64,000 nt of DNA from Lumnitzera littorea (GCA_024138015.1 JAMXBB010000002.1:13740118-13804117), one strand, 5' to 3'; numbered from the stretch's first letter, positions 25,000 to 36,905 are shown. A program made the numbers and translations. The notes: generated by a model from the letters alone, not told the origin.

Positions 25000-25770
25000 G
25001 CAGAAGAAAAATGCAATACATTACTAAAACAAGGATTGATTGAGTCTTCAGATTCACAATGGGCTTGTAAAGATTCTACATGAATAAGAGAGCTGAGCAA
25101 GCAAGAGGAAAGCTAAGGCTTGTTATCAATTATCAGCCTCTTAATCACTTTATCTAAGATGACAAATTCCTAATTCCTAACAGGAATACATTATTTCAAA
25201 ACATTGCTCAAGCCAAGATCTTTTCAAAATTTGATCTTAAAGTAAGATTTTAGCAGTTAGGAATTCATCCAGAAGACTGACACAAAACAGGATTTTGTAT
25301 TCCAAATCGCGATTACCAATGGAAGGTGCTACCATTTGGTTTGAAGACTACTCCATCCTTATTTCAAAAGGCCATGATTAAAATTTTCTAACCTATCTTA
25401 CACAATGCCATCATTTATATAGATGATATACTTCTTTTCAGCTTAGATGAGATATCTCATGCTAAACTCCTTCAACAATTCTATGAATTGATAACTTCAT
25501 ATGGAGTTATGCTCTCAGAAAAGAAAATGAAGATAGCCTATACTCAAATGGAATTTTTAGGGATGAGGATTAAAGATGGTTGTTACCAAACCAGAGCCAA
25601 CATTGCTTAGGAACTAATGAAATTCCCTAATAAAGATCTCAATACTAAATAGATCCAACAATTTTTAGGAAATGTGAACTATCTTAGAGATTTTGTTCCC
25701 CAAATCTCTAAACACACTTTTGCTCTATCTCAGATGCTCAAGAAAAAAACATTCTCTGTAGGGGAATAAA
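25000..25770 (+). pseudogene. viral reverse transcriptase domain (decayed)
   Basis: Recognisable blocks include NYQPLNHF near 25120, FSKFDLK near 25220, LPFGLKTTPS near 25330, and the catalytic YIDD, intact at 25416-25427, followed by ILLFS. Several TAG/TAA stops (for example at about 25156, 25251 and 25389) break the frame. The overall match is to the RT of petuvirus-like caulimovirids rather than to retrotransposons, consistent with the Met primer site and the lack of LTRs and integrase. Confidence 0.88.
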
Positions 25771-25829
25771 TAAATAAGAGCCATAAAGTTCTTGAAAGAA
25801 GAATTGTAGAAACTTCCACCTTCGAAGGT

Positions 25830-27115
25830 TCCTTCAGGAGGAACACTCATTTTGAATTGATGCTAGTGACAAATATTAAGGAGCAATTCACCTAGAATAA
25901 GGAGAAAAAGGAAGACAAGTATGTAGATATAGAAGTGGGAAATTCAAAGACTCAGAAATCCATTACCATTCAACGTTCAAAGAGATCCTAGTAGTGAAAT
26001 ATGGCATTCAAAAATTTGAATATCATCTTATGGGATTGCATTTCAAAACTGAGATGGATATGAGTTCATTTCCTAAAATGCTCAAATTTAAGCAAAAAAC
26101 AGTTCCACATCCTCAACTGTTAAGATGGAAAGAATGGTTTTCAAAGTACTCTTATGAAGTTAAACATATTTCTGAAAAACAGAATTATGTTGCTAATTTC
26201 TTATCCAGACTTCAAGAAGAAATTAAGGAAGCTAAGATTGGAATTTTAACATTACTTCTTTTAGGTGATATTCATGCATCAAGGAGGATTGCCATGATAG
26301 GGAACACAAGTTCATCACCTCCAGGATGGTGTAATTCAGAGTCCTTCATTGTGCATGGTCCAAGGGAATTGAGGCAATTGATTGCAAGAAGAAACTTTCA
26401 AGAAGATAGTAAAGCTCAAATATGGGAATACTAGAAAAAAATTTTTAGAAAACATAGAAGGTTAATTTCCAGAAGAATTAAAATGGTTTTACTGGTATTT
26501 AATGCATCATTATACCATTGTAGTACATATCCCAGTTCATGAAGTTTTACAATATCTGAAGATGATCAAGACTAATCCAAGTCTAAATCATCTGGTCATT
26601 TTAACACAATTGATGAAATGGTTCAGGAGTATGGGAACAAATCATGGAGCCATGGTCCAATCATTTAAGTTAGATATTTTCAAGAGCAAATCCATTGCAA
26701 TTCAAATTGATCATAGAATTCAAACAATAATGGATGGAATACCAACCAAGAAGGTATTATCCATTAAGAATTTGCAATTTTGTTGAAGGATTTGAAGGAG
26801 ACATTCGAGAAGATGACAAGAAGTATCGAGAAATGTAGAGAAGGTTATGCTCAATAAACTAAACTATTCCACAGGAAATATGGCCAGGTCCCTTTGAAGC
26901 AGAAGTGCCTTGGGATCATAGTGATGAATACTAGTCCACCATACTAGCAATTAGAGAAGCTTTGGAAGAAAGAGAAATCGACTAAAGGGGAGAAGAAGCT
27001 GTGCTAGCTAGCTATAGCCAAGAGCCGAATTATCCTGTTGACGTCAAATGTCACCATCACATGAACCAATATGAAGCAGTATTGATTGATTTGGAAATCT
27101 TATTTAGATAATATA
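25830..27115 (+). pseudogene. viral RNase H and C-terminal tail (decayed)
   Basis: RNase H runs from about 25840 to 26215; the open segment 25994-26434 contains its C-terminal half. The rest (26240-27115) matches the position of the long tail found after RNase H in this virus group. It ends in an acidic/aromatic segment with an apparent stop near 27110, about 30 bp before the gypsy insertion. Shifts occur near 25870 and 26430. Confidence 0.75.
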
Positions 27116-27143
27116 ATAATTAAAGTGTGTAAGCAGTGCTTAT

Positions 27144-30136
27144 TGTCGAGCCTGAATTTTCAATTTTCTAATTTTAATTTGATTTCCCATTTTCTGATTA
27201 ATACTAAACCCTAACTCATTTAATATTAATCCTCGACTAAAAAAATTAGAAAATTTTAGTTTTTTTATTTAGAAAAAAAATTTTTTGGAGTCATCATCCG
27301 ACCGAAGTCGAAAAACAAGAAAAGAAACTGTAATAAATTGAGTAAATTAACTAAAATTTAGCTATTAGTCTTTGATTTTAATTTAAATAAAAAAAAACCA
27401 GAGAATTCCGAATTCGGGGGCTAACTTATTAAACCCAAACAGATACCACTATCTATTTTCCAAAATTAGAATTATTTTCAAATTATAATATTTTTAAGAA
27501 AAAAAAACTAAAAGAAAAAGAATATAAGTTTTTACATATTTTATCGTCGCTCCAAAGGTACCTACGTACCCACAAGCCGGGATCAAACAATTGTAATTCT
27601 TTCCGAAAAAATTTAGTGGGTTGATTGATTTTAATTTTGAAAACCGACCGAATTTACATATTTAATTGATTCAAAAAAAAAATCTGAAGGAGGTCCTAAC
27701 TTGTGAGTGATTAAGGAACTTTCTAAAACACTATAATCTTTTTGTAAAAAGTTTCTTTTTTATTAATTTTTATTTCTAAAAAAATAATTTTTTATATGAG
27801 GATTTCTATAAAAAAAACTAATCCTAAAAAAAAATCCTAAGCTAATATATATATATGTATATATACATATTATTACTACTAAATATGTATTCACCTCAAT
27901 AAATTAGTGATATCATGTAATATACTCTATTATATAAAAATCAATACTAATAAATCTCTTAAACTAATATATTTATATATTTTATCACTAATAGATAATA
28001 TAATAAGTTATATATATAATAAAAAACCAATCTTAACATTCTCTTGTCTAGTATCTATATATCCCTATATTTATATTATTACTTATTAAATAAACTTTCA
28101 CTTAAATCATCATAATATACCTAATCCATATTAAAGCTAATGTTAAAAGAAGTATCTTAAACTATTATATATAAACTATATTAAATTACTTGAAGTTCTA
28201 ACAAAATAACAATATGATATAATATAATATATCATAATATAATCAAATAAATAAAAATTTGATAGAGAACAAACATGCTAAACCTGATTGTTGGGATAAT
28301 ATTTGTCGACTTGTTGTTCGCGAATAAAGCATTTACGCTGGCGGTGTGANATATATTATATCACTAATAGATAATATAATAAGGTATATATATAATAAAA
28401 AACCAATCTTAATATTCTCTTGTCTCGTATCTATATATCCCTATATTTATATTATTACTTATTAAATAAACTTTCACTTAAATCATCATAATATACCTAA
28501 TCCATATTAAAGCTAATGTTAAAAGAAGTATCTTAAACTATTATATATAAACTATATTAAATTACTTGAAGTTCTAACAAAATAACAATATGATATAATA
28601 TAATATATCATAATATAATCAAATAAATAAAAATTTGATAGAGAACAAACATGCTAAACCTGATTGTTGGGATAATATTTGTCGACTTGTTGTTCGCGAA
28701 TAAAGCATTTACGCTGGCGGTGTGAAGCTCGGACGCTGTGGATGTGTGTGGAATCACTATGACTCAGTGAAGGCTGAAATTGGTTGCGTCTTCACTGTAC
28801 AGCGCGTTGTTCGTCGGATTCATGTCTTCAGGCGTTGTGGCTGTCTTAGAGTCGTTGGTCACAGTGCTTGCTATTAGTGGTGTGCGTGGGATTCTGCAGT
28901 GGATACGAACAATACAATGTCAAGGCATCGTGATCATATTAGAGGCACAGATGAGTTCACTGCTGTTCGGTCAGTTGATGGAGTGCAGTGGGCGTTGCGT
29001 GCAGTTCAGTATGTGTGAGCGTGTATGGAGTTAGGCGGTGGAGTTCGTTAATGAAGGCGTTGGGGCTTGACTTGGTTGTGTGGTTGGCAAGCAACGACGA
29101 GCGTGATCTGCAGTGGAGTTATGCTGCTATGGACGTGAAGTGACAGGCCGTGGCTGTTCGTGGATGGAGAACTAGTACGTAAAAGTGATTCCAATGTGTA
29201 TGAGTACAAGTTGCTAATCGGAGTAACGTTTGGGTCAGAATGGCTTGATCCTATCCGCTTGGAATTGCTAGTAGCGTTGGTTCGTACTGCTGCAATTAGA
29301 GTTGACTTGGATTGTGTGGCTAGTGAAGTGCGGTTCTCTGGTTAGTGAGTGACTGATAAGTGACGTATGCGGTTGGGAAGCTGATTTCGTATGAGCGTAG
29401 ATGGTGGAGTTGTATGTCTGATTGCATGCCGTTGCTTGATGTATGTTTTAGAATTGTGTGAAATTTTGTTTAATTTCACACGGTGGATGGACAAAAGGAT
29501 CTTTTCTTTTCTTTTTGGGTGTTTATGTGTATGTGTCACCGTCAAGGATTGGGGTAGGTTAAAGTTGCAAAAAACTCCTCTTTCTTTTTTATGTATGTGT
29601 ATTTATAAACTCAAACCAAATCGTATCGATTGTATCTGATTTGATAAAAAATTAAATTAGATTTAAAGTATTTAATGATTCAAATCCAAATGAGAAAGAT
29701 TTGATTAAATGTAATCCCGATTGTTTAACTCACTTTTTTTGTAAAAAATAAAAAAGACAAAAAATAAAAAACACATAAGTGTCTAACGAGATTCAAACAT
29801 GTGATCTCAAACTAACTCCATATAAAATACTCCAACACTTATCTGTTATGCTCTTAGCCTGTGCCTTGATTTTTAGTGCAATTATATTGTATTTAAGCCA
29901 CGCGACTCCCTAAAATATTTATTTGAACTAAACTTCCCTAAAATAACTTACTTCCTAAAAAATCTTAATAATTTTTTTCTTCTCTTATTTTTTTGTATTT
30001 TCATCATTTTTCAAATTTTTATAATTTTTTTATTTTTATTATTTTTTGAGTTAGGACCCCATTTTAAAAAACTATAATTATAACTATAACTATAACTATA
30101 ACTATAATTACTAAAGGCAAAAATCGAGTGTCTATA
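27144..30136 (-). repeat. 3' LTR of the Ogre-like element (contains an artefactual-looking duplication)
   Basis: On the + strand it runs from TGTCGAGCCTG to '...cgagtgtctata', matching the right LTR at both ends. It is 2993 bp, 376 bp longer than the right LTR (2617 bp). The excess equals the direct duplication around the N at 28350. Internally it is very AT-rich (27780-28680), then richer in G (28700-29450), then AT-rich again with (ataact)n at 30079-30110. Open frames in the G-rich part are not conserved with those in the other LTR. Confidence 0.93.
27966..28725. repeat. 376-bp direct duplication joined by an N
   Basis: Sequence up to 28349 is repeated from 28351 with an offset of exactly 376 bp; the single N is at 28350. 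The first part of the second copy (28351 to about 28510) agrees with the right LTR rather than with the first copy at the positions where they differ (for example gtctcg versus gtctag). The remainder matches the first copy. A contig join within an LTR is the simplest explanation. Confidence 0.85.
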
Positions 30137-30137
30137 G

Positions 30138-30151
30138 CTACCCTTCTTTCT
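30138..30151 (-). other. polypurine tract of the Ogre-like element
   Basis: On the - strand AGAAAGAAGGGTAG ends one base before the LTR terminus TATAGACACTCG. Position and composition are right for plus-strand priming. Confidence 0.7.
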
Positions 30152-30320
30152 AGTGAAGTTTGTGTAAAACTTTGCCATAAAGATAAAAGAAATACCATTT
30201 TTGCCTCGGGATAACTCTATCCTAAGGAACGCTAAGACGTTTAATGACGATAAGTTTGAAACGAAGAATAACGAAGGTAGCGCCTTTGTGGGCTGGCAAG
30301 AATCCTTAAAGAGAATAATA

Positions 30321-31210
30321 AGAACTTGATCGTACCCCCTATGAGCTAACTAACTAAGGCAGGCAAAGCGCTCCTTAAGCTAGCTAAGGCCTTAAACTGG
30401 ATGAAATGAGTAAGTGCTCCTAGAGTTGGTTAAAACCCTAATAGAATGAGAGAACTTGGTTGTGCCCCAATAAGCTGACTAACCAAGACAGTCAAAGTAT
30501 TCCTTGAGTTGGCTAAAACCATAAAAGAATGAGAAAATTTTGTCATACCCCAATAAGCTGACTAACCAAGATGGGCAAAGCACTCCTTAAGTTAGCTAAA
30601 GCCCTAAAAGATAATGAGAAAACTTGGTCGTGCCCTAATGAGCTGATTAACCAAGGCGAGCAAAGTGCTCCTTGAGCTGGCTAAAATCATAAAAGAATGA
30701 GAAAACTTGGTCGTGCCCCAATGAGCTAACAAACTAAGGCAGGCGAAGCACTTCTTGAGCTGGCCAAGGCCCTAAAATGAATTGAGAAAAACTTGGTCTT
30801 GCCCTAATGAGCTGACTAACTAAGGTGGTCAAAGCGTTCCTTGAGCTGGCTAAGACCCAAAAATGGGTTGAGAAAACTTGGTCGTACCCCAATGAGCTAA
30901 CTAACCAAGGTAGGCGAAGCGCTCCTTGAGCTGGCTAAGGTCCTAAAATGAATTGAGAAAAACTTGGTCATACCCTAATGAGCTGACTAACCAAGGTGGT
31001 CAAAGTATTCCTTGAGCTGGCTAAGACCCAAAAATAAATTGAGAAAGCTTAGTTGTACCCTAATGAGTTGATTAACCAAGGCGGGCAAAGCACTCCTTGA
31101 GTTGGCTAAGGCTCTAAAATGAATTGAGAAAAACTTGGTCATACCCTAATAAGCTGACTAACCAAGGTGGTCAAAACACCCTTTGAGCTGGCTAAGACCT
31201 AAGAATGAAG
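30321..31210 (-). repeat. 3' UTR minisatellite, about ten 83-86-bp units with dimeric order
   Basis: Units start at about 30324, 30454, 30537, 30622, 30705, 30791, 30876, 30962, 31047 and 31133 (anchor 'acttggtcgt'). From 30454 on, spacing is 83-86 bp. Two alternating types are visible: type A has 'aggcgaagc/gggcaaagc' and 'ccctaaaatgaattg'; type B has 'tggtcaaag' and 'gacccaaaaat'. From 30705 they form three A+B dimers of 171 bp. Minisatellites in the 3' UTR are described for Tat/Ogre elements. Confidence 0.9.
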
Positions 31211-32228
31211 AAACCTAAATTGGGATAGTACATCTTAAGCTTGCTAAATCCCTTGAAGAAATTATAGGTTAGGTAACGTTCTGTGAGTCAGGCGATTGGG
31301 AGCTTAAGAATCTCTGGATTGGGACTACGCTTTACGAGCTAGTTAGCTCCTTAAGAGATTATGAATTGGGACTGTACTCTAGGAGCCAGTCGTCTCAAGA
31401 GTTTTTAAGAATTAAATGTTATTAGAAACCAAACTATCATCCTTAAGGGGAGACTAAATGCAAATGCGATGTTTTATAAAGCTCATAACCACTTACCTAG
31501 CTCTAAGATAGTTCCCAAACAGTCAAGTTTTTCTTGAGTAGTCAAATTAGAACCAATGGTTTTGATTCATTCCTCTGCCTCTTCTTCTTCTAATTTTTTC
31601 TTTTTCCTTTTTCTCTTTTTTTTTTTTCCTTTTTTCTTTCTCTTTTTTTTTTTCTTCTTTTCTTTTCTTTTTCCTTTTTTCTTCTTTTTACCTTTTTCTT
31701 TTTAGAAAGCAATTTAAGCCTAAAACGAATGCACATACGCTATACTTAAAGATACATTCAGGAAGGCGTCTTTAACTAACGAAGCATCTTCATCTCTTGA
31801 GCAAAGATCTCATGTCTTGAATTTTCGATCTAACTTAATCGGTTTTCCATGCAAACCTTTCTTCTCAAGCGAGTTTCTACTTATGTGCCACCTATTACTC
31901 TTTCTGAACATGGCCCTATCCTAAAAAATAGAAAACAAATCTCTCTTTTTTAGGGGGTGAATCGTAATAAAGTATTAAAAGCATTTTTATCAAAAGACAT
32001 CGTTCCAAGTTAAGTGTTTATTTTTTCTTATGTTTCTTGTGTATAGGGTTTATTTAGATAGAGCGAGAAGTGGGGACTTTTGGTGGAATCAAGGAAGGAT
32101 CTAGAGATATTACCCAATGTCAACGACTACTAGGAATACCAACTTTGCATTTAGAAAATGAAAATGAAACTACAGTAATACTAAGATTATTTGCATTTCA
32201 TAATTTGAGCAAAAATTCTATTGATCTT
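31211..32228 (-). other. rest of Ogre-like 3' UTR
   Basis: Single-copy sequence between integrase and the minisatellite. It contains a long pyrimidine tract at 31560-31700 (+ strand), which is a purine tract on the element strand. No coding sequence is seen. Confidence 0.6.
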
Positions 32229-33580
32229 TCAAGGATAATACATCTTTAATAAGTCAGCGTTTATTAGGTCTTTTAAGTTCGAACCATCCATTTGAGATAG
32301 GATCACAACTCCCCCAGGCAATACTTTCTTCACAATGTAAAGCCCTTTATAATTCGGAGTAAACTTCCCTCTCGAATCATGTGTATTAGGCAAAGTCTTC
32401 CTTAGCACCATGTTTCCCTGCTCAAAACTTCGGGGTTACACTTTCTTGTTGAAAGCCCTAGCCATTCATTGTTGATAGCAGATGTTGTGGCACAAAATTG
32501 CTAACCTCCTCTCGTCAATCAAATTCAACTGCTCTATTCATTTTTTTATCCAATTAGCCTCATCCAATTGGGTTTTTGACAATACCCTAAGAGATGGGAT
32601 TTCGACTTCTACTGGTAGTACAGCCTCCATCCCATATACCAACGAGTAAGGGGTTGCCCCTGTTGATGTTTTGATAGAAGTTCAATAAGCCGTGAGTACA
32701 AACGGTAACATCTCATGCCAATCTCGATATGTGATGGCCATCTTCTTAATAATTCTTTTGATATTCTTATTGGCCGCTTCTATGGCTCTGTTCATTTGAG
32801 GTTGATAAGGAGTAGAATTTTTATGAATGATCCTAAACTGCCGGTACAACTTTGACGTCAATTTATTGTTCAAGTTCGTACCATTATCGACAATAATCAT
32901 CTCTAATGTACCTTATCGAGCTAGTATGTCTCTCTTAATGAACTTGATCACTATTCCCTTCATCACACTAAAGTAGGATGAGCCTTCAACCTACTTAATG
33001 AAATAATCAATAACTACTAGTATAAATCGGTTTCTGTTAGATGCTTTTGGAGTGATTGGGCCAATGATGTCTATCCTCTACATCAAAAAAGGCCATGGTG
33101 CAAATAATGTATGCAATTCTTGATGCGGAGCATTTACTTTGTTCTCAAAGATCTGACATAAATGGCAGTATCTAACATGTTTGATGCAATCTACTTCTAT
33201 AGCCAACCAATAATATCCCATCCTCATGATCTTCTTCGTGAGCATGTACCCATTCATGTAGGGGCTACATACTCTCTCATGCACTTCTTTCATTAGCACC
33301 TCTGCCTCTTTCTCATCTACGCAATGTAAAAGCATATGGTCAAATGATCGTCGGTACAAATTAGACTCACTAATCAAGTATTGAGTAGCTAATCTTCTGA
33401 TCATCTTCTTATCCTTCTTCTCGGCCTCTTTAGGGTACATTCCATGTTGCAAGAATGTTTTGATATCATAATACCAAAGCTTTTCGTCACATGAATTTTC
33501 CATTACCAAACAGAAAGTAGGCTTTTCTTCAACTTCAACCTTAAGTGGCTGAATCTTTACTCCTCTCAATATCTGGATCA
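32229..33580 (-). pseudogene. Ogre-like integrase (broken)
   Basis: The zinc domain is within 33330-33130: HERVCSPYMNG ... VRYCHLCQ. The second His of HHCC is replaced by Tyr. The core is partly open at 32682-32900 (VDNGTNL, STPYQPQMNRAIEAANKN). The C-terminal domain at 32229-32411 (GKFTPNYKGLYIVKKVLPGG, ending LLKMYYP) has no chromodomain, as expected for the Tat lineage. All pieces lie in the same frame as RT and RNase H, separated only by stops (for example near 33075 and 32680). Confidence 0.88.
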
Positions 33581-34136
33581 TGGATGCTAAAGTAGTGAGA
33601 GCATCAATGAATTGGTTCTGAACCCTTGGTATGTACATAAAGGTAATTTTTTCAAACTTGGCTATCAATTTAGCCAAGTATTGGTGATAAGGTACTAATT
33701 TGAGGTCTTTCATCTTATACTCACCCCGAGCTTGGCTTATAATCAACGAAGAATTTTCATACACCTCTAATTCCCGTATCTCCTTAAACAATGCAATTTT
33801 AAGTCCCAAAATACATGCTTTGTATTCTGCAATATTATTAGTACACGGGAAAGCCAATCTTACAGCCATTGGGAATTATGTACCTTTAGGGGACATCGAA
33901 ATTGCCCCAATTCTGCACCCAGACACATTAGCTGCTTCATGAAAAAACACTTTCCAACCTGAAGATTTCTCAACTACCTTAGAATCATTTTTTGTTGCCC
34001 AGATACTTTCATTAGGAAACTTAACTCGTACTTCTTGAGGGGTATCCTCAAAGGGACTCTCCACTAATTGATCTACCAAGGCTTGCCCCTTGACTGAACC
34101 TTGGATGACATACTTAATGTCAAATTCTGTCAGCAA
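33581..34136 (-). pseudogene. Ogre-like RNase H (broken)
   Basis: Open segments 34136-33876 and 33869-33580 are separated by a single stop at 33870-33878. The first motif reads FHEA where FDGA is usual, losing the first catalytic Asp. The block NNIAEYKACILGL keeps the catalytic Glu. The third motif reads ENSSLI in place of GDSxL, losing another Asp. The end QFIDALTTLASM is normal. The enzyme is therefore dead at two catalytic positions as well as by stops. Confidence 0.85.
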
Positions 34137-34691
34137 TATCTACCACTTTGAAACTCTACCGATGAGGGTCGATTTTTTTGCTAAGTACTTCAAAGGATCG
34201 TGTTATGTTATCAACTCAATTTGATAGTGAAGAATGTATTATCTGAGCTGATGCAGGACCTAAACCAATGTACAACAAGTTCTTTTAGCTTCCGAGTATT
34301 TTTGCTCCCCTTCTATAAACTTCTTGCTCAAATAATAAATGGCCTACTCCTTCCCTTCTTCATCCTTCTAACCAAGCACAAACCCCATGGATTCGGGCAA
34401 TATGGTTAGGTATAAAAACAATGACTTTCCAGGCTTAAGAGCCACCAACATTGGTGGATTCATAAAGTACTCTTTAATTTTTGTGAAAGCCTCTTTGCAT
34501 TCCTCATCCCAATTGATCCTTGCATTCTTTTTCAATAACTAGAATAGAGGGCGACATTTGTTTATTAGCTGTGATATGAATCGAGCTATATAATTTAAAT
34601 GCTCCAATAATGCTCATACTTCCTTAAGTGTGCACGGAGGAGGCATGTCAATTATAGCCTTGGCTTTATCAGGATCGACTTCAATACCCCT

Positions 34692-35679
34692 TTAGCTAAT
34701 TATGAAACCTAACAATTTTCCTAACATCACTCCAAAAGTACACTTCTCTAAGTTTAACTTCAACTGAAACTTCCTCAATTTGTTAAATAGCTTCCTCAAG
34801 TTTTCTAAGTGATCTTCCTCTTCCTTGGATTTTGCAATCATATCAACATACACTTCTATCTCTTTATGTATCATATCATAAAAGATCACAACCATACCCT
34901 TCTGATATGTTGCCCCTGCATTCTTGAGCCCAAACAGCATCACTTTATAGCAATATGTACCCCAGGTAGGAACAAAAGTCGTCTTAGTCTTATCCTCTTC
35001 GGACATCCGGATCTAATTGTATCCTAAAAAACCATTCATGAATGAGAATAGATGATTTTCGGCTATGTTATCTACCAAGATATCAATGTGAGGCAATGGA
35101 AAATTGTCTTTAAGCGTTGCCTAGTTGATATCTCGAAAGTCTACACACACTCTAACCTTCCCATTCTTCTTCATTACTGGAACAATATTAGTTACCCATT
35201 CCCGGTAATCTAATACCTCAATAAATCCAACTTCCAATAGTTTCTTAACCTCTTGCTTGATTTTCAACAAGACATTAGGTTGAAATCTCCTTAAATTTTG
35301 CTTTTTTGGCTTAGCATCTTCTTGTGTAGGTAAACGGTGGACCACGATCGATGGGTCCATCCCTCGCATATCCTCATATGACCAAGCAAACACGTCTTAA
35401 TATTTGGCCAACAATGTAATCATTTTTGTTTTTTGTTTCTCTTTTAGATTCCCTTTGATTTTTAGATTCTTAGGATTATTTTCATCCCCTACATTGATTA
35501 TTTCAATCGGTTCATCGATAGTAATTTTACCTAGTTCATGTTTTTGCCATTCCTCTTGTATATTACCATGGTCATTGACATCATTCCTGACGACTAACCT
35601 AATAAGGTCAAACGCAATATCGATATTCTCATTTTCTATCTGCACAAAGTATTCCTGGTTTTCACTTAGTTCATTAGAT
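34692..35679 (-). pseudogene. Ogre-like reverse transcriptase (broken, YVDD damaged)
   Basis: The coding resumes at 35679 after the predicted intron (SNELSENQEYFVQI). It runs through VFAWSYEDMRGMDPSI, VMKKNGKVRVCVDFRDIN, TWGTYCYKVMLFGLKNAGATYQ to the catalytic site. There the motif reads Tyr-Val-Asp-Met (34839-34850) instead of YVDDM, so one Asp codon is missing. Stops lie at 35397-35399 and about 35118 and 35008, but no frameshift is needed from 35679 to 32229. Confidence 0.9.
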
Positions 35680-36250
35680 CTGGACAAAGCGCATAAAGAA
35701 AAATTTATGTAAGTAAAAGATAACTGAAACACAACAAAGGAAAGAAACGAACTAATGATTTTATTGAATGAATGGAAGTAAATCATAAATGAGATAAAGG
35801 CCTAAGTAATATTTTTTGAATGAAAGGTTTTAACGATACATTCGAAACGATGACTATTGAAAATAAAAATTCAAAAAATACTGACTAAGGGTCACCCTTT
35901 ACCCTAGGGAAAACCTGTTACCTTTCGTCAGGATAGAGAACCAGTTATTCAAATGGCACTAGGACTTAAGCGAGCTTGTTGATCCTTCATTGGCAAATTC
36001 CAGGGCTTAAGTCTCTACCCGTATGAATGTCTTAGCTAGCGGCAGAAAGGTCATTGGGGCATGGTGTAATCTGTCGCCTCTCTTACCCCTTGCTTGTTTC
36101 TTCTAGAATTCTTCTACCAGGGTGGGGTTGTAACCAAGGCCATAGGTGCCAATTTAGCCTTCCTTGAATTCTATTCTTCTATCTTCTTCTCTCTTGGGAC
36201 CAGTAATCATGCTTACTTCTTCAAACATCTATTATCCCAACTCTTCTTAC
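35680..36250 (-). other. predicted intron between protease and RT of the Ogre-like element
   Basis: On the - strand the donor is AAAG|GTAAGA (intron first base 36250). The acceptor is tttgtccag|ATCT (last intron base 35680), preceded by a T-rich tract (tttttctttatgcg). Its length is 571 bp. The exon before ends in the frame of the protease (..YKETVIPYIRSE + AG) and the exon after supplies A + TCT AAT.., restoring Arg-Ser and joining exactly to the RT frame. The interval itself contains many stops. An intron at this place is a defining feature of Ogre elements. Confidence 0.75.
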
Positions 36251-36905
36251 CTTTCGCTTCTTATATAGGGTATGACCGTTTCCTTGTAAATTTCATAATC
36301 TTGATCTCCCAGAATTGTAATCACTTAGCCATTTGAGATAAACTTCAGCTTTTGGTACAAGCTTGAGGGTATGACTCCTGCTGCGTGAATCCAAGGTCTT
36401 CCCAAGAGTAAGTTGAAAGATCTTCGAATGTCCATGACCTGGAATCGAATAGTGAAATGCTGAGGGCCAACACTCATAGATAAATCTATCTCCCCTATAA
36501 TCTCTCTTTTAGAACCATCAAAGGCCCTAACTGTTGTGGAAGAAGGCCTAATTGCAAACGTGTCGATGCTTAGAAAATCTAAGGTAACGAGTGGACAGAC
36601 GTTCAGTAATGATCCGTTGTCAATGAGTACTCTGGTAATGATTATATCGTTACTCCTTACCATGATAAAGAGTGGTTTTATATGCTTGTTTCCTTCTTCG
36701 CCTAATTCTTCAACTGAAAAAGAAATTTGATCCATGGCGAGGATGGAATTTGTGACTATTCTCATCTTTTCAATTGGAATTTCATGAAGGACCTTCACCT
36801 CCTTTAAAGTACGAAACAAAGCTTCCCTGTGCAGTTTGGAGGTGATTAACAAGCTCATCAATGATATTTATGTAGGATTCTTATTGAGTTGGTCCATGAT
36901 TTTAT
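36251..36905 (-). pseudogene. Ogre-like aspartic protease (broken)
   Basis: The open segment 36861-36325 contains the domain: VLIDNGSLLNVCP at the active site (Asp-Asn-Gly at 36621-36613 instead of Asp-Thr-Gly), then FDGSKREIIGEIDL and LLGRPWIHAAG. A single TAA at about 36327-36325 interrupts it before the segment leading to the intron donor. The usual upstream stretch (MTIEYIEGL, about 36975) is also present. It would cut the Gag-Pol polyprotein. Confidence 0.88.

Noticed and set aside
20388..27143. Gypsy-type retrotransposon instead of a virus
   Set aside because: There are no LTRs at its ends, no integrase domain after RNase H, a tRNA-Met primer site, and an N-terminal movement-type region; all favour a caulimovirid.
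27907..28089. Similar 60-residue frames at 27907-28089 and 41730-41912
   Set aside because: Ile/Tyr-rich translation of AT-rich LTR sequence; duplicated only because LTRs are duplicated.
28780..29034. Open frame on the + strand in the left LTR, with a counterpart at 42228-42503 in the right LTR
   Set aside because: It is antisense to the element and the two versions differ at many amino acids, so homology reflects LTR identity and not coding selection.
30321..31210. CRISPR-like array
   Set aside because: Units are contiguous 83-86-bp repeats without unique spacers in a plant retroelement; it is a minisatellite.
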